Below are positions 60,372-64,000 of a DNA stretch of 64,000 nt, piece by piece; within the stretch, counting starts at the first letter, position 1, and each line of letters starts with the position of its first letter. The stretch spans positions 1-64,000 of the forward strand of contig CAVQNF010000019.1 of NCBI GenBank assembly GCA_963713805.1, read 5' to 3'. The stretch comes from GAS188 sp963713805. Its GTDB lineage: Bacteria > Pseudomonadota > Alphaproteobacteria > Rhizobiales > Beijerinckiaceae. A program made the position numbers and the translations under genes. The notes under the pieces were generated by a model. It searched no databases and was not told where the DNA came from. It saw only the letters and a program-made list of their open reading frames with translations.

Positions 60372-62670
60372 TCAAGCCATGTCGGACGCTTCGCGCGATT
60401 GCGCCTCGACCACCGCGACCGCCGTCATGTTGACGATGCCGCGCGGCGTCACCGAGGGCGAGAGGATATGGGCGGGCTTCGCCGTTCCCATCAATATGGG
60501 GCCGACCGGCAAGGCATCGGCCAGAATCTTGATGAGCGAGAAGGCGATATTGGCCGCGTCGAGGTTCGGCATGATGAGCACATTGGCCTCTCCCGAGAAG
60601 CCCGCTTTGGGCAGGACCTGATCGCGGATCATCTCGGAAAGCGCCGTATCGGCTTGCATCTCGCCATCGATCTCGAGGTCGGGCTGGAGCGCGCGCACCA
60701 GCGAGAGTGCCCGGCGCATCTTCAAAGAAGAGCTCGTATCGGCGGCGCCGAAATCGGAATGCGAGAGAAGCGCGATCTTGGGCGGCAAACCGAAGCGGCG
60801 GACGTGTGAGGCACATTGGATCGCCATATCCGCGATCTCCTCCGCTGTCGGATCATGGCGAACATGGGTGTCGGCGAGGAAATAGGCGCCTTTCGAGGTG
60901 ATCACGAGGCTCATCGCCGAGAGCCCGCGCACGCCGGGCGCGAGGCCGACGATGTCGCGGATATGGCGGATGCGGGAGGGAAAGCGGCCCTCGAGGCCGC
61001 AGAGCATCGCGTCCGCGTCACCGCGCGCGAGCGCGAGCGCCGCGATCACGGTGGCGTTGGTGCGCACCAAGGTGCGCGCGGCATCAGGCGTGATGCCGGA
61101 GCGCCCGGCGAGTTCTGACGTAATCGGCGACGTAATCGCGGTAGCGTGGATCATCGTCCGGGTTGACGAGCTCGAAATCCCTGCCCGGCCGCGCCGAAAG
61201 CCCGAAGCGCTTGAGCCGCGCGTCGACGACCGCGGGGCGCCCGATCAAGATGGGCTTGGCGAGGCCCTCCTCGACCACCACCTGCGTCGCGCGCAGCACC
61301 CGCTCATCCTCGCCATCGGCGTAGATCACCCGGCGCAAGCTTTCCTTGGCGCGCTGGAAGAGCGGCTTCATGATGAAGCCCGAGCGGAACACGAAACGCG
61401 ACAGCCGGTCCTTATAGGCTTCCATATCCTCGATCGGATGGCGCGCGACCTTCGTCTCCATGGCCGCGCGGGCGACGGCGGGCGCGATCCACAAGATGAG
61501 GCGCGGATCGAAAGGGCTCGGGATCAGGGACTGTGGACCGAAGCTCTTCGCCTCTCCCCCGATGGCGCGGGCCACCACGTCGGAGGGCGCCATGCGCGCG
61601 AGCTCGGCGATGGCGCGCACGGCGGCGAGCTTCATCTCCTCGTTGATCGTGGTCGCGCCCGCGTCGAGCGCGCCGCGGAACATGTAGGGAAAGCACAGGA
61701 CGTTGTTCACCTGGTTCGGATAATCCGAGCGGCCCGTGCAGATCATGGCGTCGGGCTTCGCGCCGAGCGCTTCTTCGGGAAGGATTTCGGGATAAGGATT
61801 GGCGAGCGCGAGGATGAGCGGCTTTTCCGCCATCTTCGCCACCATCGCGGGCTTCAGCACCCCGCCTGCCGAAAGGCCGAGGAACACATCCGCTTTCGGG
61901 ATGATGTCGGCGAGCGTGCGAGCTTTCGTCTCATGCGCATAGACCGATTTCCAGCGATCCATGAGCTTCTCGCGCCCTTTGTAGACGACGCCTTCGATAT
62001 CGCAGACGAAGATGTTCTCGCGTTTCACGCCGAGCGAGACGAGGAGGTTGAGACAGGCGAGCGCCGCGGCGCCTGCTCCCGAGGCCACGACCTTGACCGC
62101 ATCGAGCTTCTTGCCGGCGATCTCGAGCCCGTTCAAGACCGCGGCCGCGACGATGATCGCCGTGCCGTGCTGATCGTCGTGGAAGACGGGAATGCTCATG
62201 CGGGCGCGCGCACGCTCCTCGACCTCGAAGCATTCGGGCGCCTTGATGTCCTCGAGATTGATGCCCCCGAAAGTCGGCTCGAGCGAGACGATGATGTCGA
62301 CGAGCTTGTCGATATCGGTCTCGGCGACCTCGATGTCGAAGCAATCGAGGCCGGCGAATTTCTTGAAAAGCACCGCCTTGCCTTCCATCACCGGCTTTGC
62401 GGCGAGCGGACCGATGGCGCCGAGGCCGAGCACGGCCGTGCCGTTCGAGAGCACGGCGACGAGGTTCTGGCGCGAGGTCAGGCTCGCGGCCTCCCCGGGC
62501 TCGGCGGCAATGAGCTCGCAAGGCGCGGCGACGCCGGGCGAATAGGCAAGCGCGAGGTCGCGCTGATTGCCGAGCGGCTTGGTGGCGTGAATCTCGAGCT
62601 TTCCGGGCCGGGGAAGGCGGTGGTAGGCGAGCGCGCTCGCGCGCAAGTCCTCGGACATCGTGGATGCCAT
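60372..62670 (-). CDS. maeB: NADP-dependent malic enzyme with phosphotransacetylase-like domain (one frameshift)
   Basis: About 766 residues, the MaeB type that decarboxylates malate to pyruvate with NADP+. Malic domain: LALAYSPGVAAPCELIAAEP, VLGLGAIGPLAAKPVMEGKA, VSLEPTFGGINLEDIKAPEC, PVFHDDQHGTAIIVAAAVLN (metal site), NAD(P) fold VVASGAGAAALACL, CDIEGVVYKGREKLMD. From ~residue 430 a phosphotransacetylase-like domain (MKPLFQRAKESLRRVIYADG; after the break near 61110, GLAPGVRGLSAMSLVITSKG and FSGEANVLIMPNLDAANIAF) that regulates but does not catalyse. ATG 62670; divergent from ggt. The intergenic 270 bases must hold both promoters. Confidence 0.94.
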
Positions 62671-62939
62671 GGCGCTCTCCCGTTCTCATGCCCCCGGCGT
62701 CACCTTTAGCCGAGAGGTCGCGCGGGGCAAAACGACCTTCGCGACGGCTCCCGCCCCTCCGCCCGCGCGCCCACGCTCGCCGTTCGATGTCGCGTCTCGC
62801 CTGTCGCGCCCCCGATCACGCTTGCGAGAGCATGACCTCCTCGCGTGGCAATGCCCGTGAACCTCGGGTAGCTTCCCCCACGTTCGAACGACACCGTGCG
62901 TGTGGAAAATACCGCCTCGGAAATTCCGGAAAGACATCG

Positions 62940-64000
62940 ATGCTGCGCTTGGTCGAGAAACTGTGCCCGCTCATCGTGGCGCTCGCGGTGAGCGCGGCGA
63001 CGCCGTCATCCGCGGCTTACCGGCCCGCGCTCGAAGCGCGGCATGGGCTCGTGGTGTCATCGCAGCATTACGCATCCGAGGCCGGCATTCGCATTCTGGA
63101 GCAAGGAGGAAATGCGATCGATGCGGCCGTCGCGGTCGGCTACGCGCTCGCCGTGGTGGACCCTTGCTGCGGGAATATCGGCGGGGGCGGATTCATGGTG
63201 CTCCATCTCGCCAACGGCCGCGACCGCTTCATCAATTTCCGCGAGACGGCGCCGGCCGCGGCGAGCAAGAATATGTATCTCGACGCGCAAGGCAACGCCA
63301 TCAAGGACCTGAGCCTCTACGGCTACCTCGCCGCCGGCGTGCCGGGCACCGTGATGGGATTGGATCGCGCGCTCGCCGAATACGGCACGTTTCCTCGCGC
63401 CAAGGTGATGGCGCCCGCGATCGAGCTCGCGCGCGACGGCTATGTCCTTTCGCGCGGCGACACCGACATCATCGATATCGGGGCGCTCCGCTTCGCCAAG
63501 GACCCCGTCGCCTCGAAAATCTTCTTGCGCCCCGACGGGACGCATTGGCAACCAGGAGACCGGCTCGTCCAGACGGACCTCGCGACGACGCTCGCGCTCA
63601 TCGCCGGGCAAGGTCCGGACGCCTTCTACAAAGGGCCGATCGCCAAGGCGGTGGAAACGGCGAGCCAGGCCAATGGCGGCATTCTCGCCGCGAACCGACT
63701 TTTCCGCCTATACGACGACGGAAGGCCCACCGCTTACCTGCAGCTATCGCGGCTATGTGCTCGTCTCTTCGCCGCCGCCCAGCTCCGGCGGCACCACGCT
63801 TTGCGAGATGCTCAACATCCTCGAAGGCTACGACGCTGAAGCCGCTCGGCTTCCACTCGGCCGCAGGCGGTGCATCTGATGGTCGAGGCGATGCGCCACG
63901 CCTATCTCGACCGCAACACCTATCTTGGCGATCCCGCCTTCGTGCAACAACCCGCTCGAGCGGCTCACTCTCCAAGGATTACGCCGCCGCGATCCGCGCC
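62940..64000 (+). CDS. ggt: Gamma-glutamyltransferase, 5' part (cut by window end; frameshifted)
   Basis: The first ~350 codons of a periplasmic GGT, which transfers or hydrolyses the gamma-glutamyl group of glutathione. ATG 62940; signal peptide LCPLIVALAVSAATPSSA. Conserved large-subunit blocks: HGLVVSSQHYASEAGIRILE, GGNAIDAAVAVGYALAVVDP, GNIGGGGFMVLH, FRETAPAAASKNMY, AAGVPGTVMGLDRALAEYG, DGTHWQPGDRLVQTDLATTL. A break near 63735 moves to YRGYVLVSSPPPSSGGTTLC, and a second near 63845 to HLMVEAMRHAYLDRNTYLGD. The self-cleavage Thr region and small subunit lie beyond the window. Confidence 0.88.

Overview
The window is high-GC DNA (by eye about 65-68% G+C in the genes). It reads as the chromosome of an alphaproteobacterium, most likely of the order Hyphomicrobiales (Rhizobiales). 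The signs are a yajC-secD-secF-Mth938 gene order, an sdhE-mfd overlap beside a divergent recG, a PopZ-type polar organiser next to a TolC exporter, opgGH for periplasmic glucans, an NDUFS4-like complex I subunit, IalB, a salicylyl-CoA 5-hydroxylase/OYE fusion and a PF04392 substrate-binding protein. I would not go below order level.

Layout. 1-9000 is accessory and gene-poor: very small proteins (three are paralogues of one another), a lone CheY-like receiver, a lipoprotein, a beta-barrel outer-membrane protein, a secreted barrel protein, and a 1.3-kb cassette inserted at the 3' end of tRNA-Arg(UCU), bounded by a 53-bp direct repeat and carrying a DUF2335 gene. 8.7-16.4 kb is housekeeping: complex I subunit, tRNA-Pro(UGG), uvrA, a VOC protein, and the Sec accessory operon yajC-secD-secF-Mth938. 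16.7-24.1 kb holds two coupled MFS transporters, a small exported protein, gph, a second HAD phosphatase, popZ and a tolC homologue. 24.5-29.3 kb holds hspQ, ialB, a peptide-type solute-binding protein and an exported alpha/beta hydrolase. 29.3-40.3 kb holds mfd, sdhE, recG, a DUF502 protein, glmS and glmU (UDP-GlcNAc supply). 40.6-44.4 kb is opgG-opgH. 44.8-49.3 kb is one large autotransporter, bracketed by related intergenic repeats. 49.5-54.7 kb holds a DmpA-type peptidase, a very large DUF2339 membrane protein and a RidA-like protein. 54.7-56.1 kb is an AT-rich scrap heap of RHS/YD-repeat fragments with two small immunity-like genes. 56.3-64 kb holds the salicylyl-CoA hydroxylase fusion, an ABC substrate-binding protein between two copies of a ~215-bp repeat, malic enzyme maeB, and the start of a gamma-glutamyltransferase cut by the window edge.

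Quality warning. Many conserved genes (uvrA, secD, secF, glmS, glmU, popZ, tolC, maeB, the autotransporter, the DUF2339 gene and others) are broken by frameshifts. At the sites I worked through, most are repaired by removing one inserted G or C (a few also need a base added). This pattern fits uncorrected sequencing error much better than gene decay. For these genes I give the full span from the real start to the real stop. Genes such as mfd, recG, opgG, opgH and both MFS transporters are intact.

Most interesting leads: the RHS debris with orphan small genes, the integrase-less tRNA-Arg cassette, the triplicated start region of recG, the three small YR-motif paralogues, and the repeat-bracketed autotransporter and ABC-binding-protein genes. 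No complete new system is evident; the leads are fragments and small genes.
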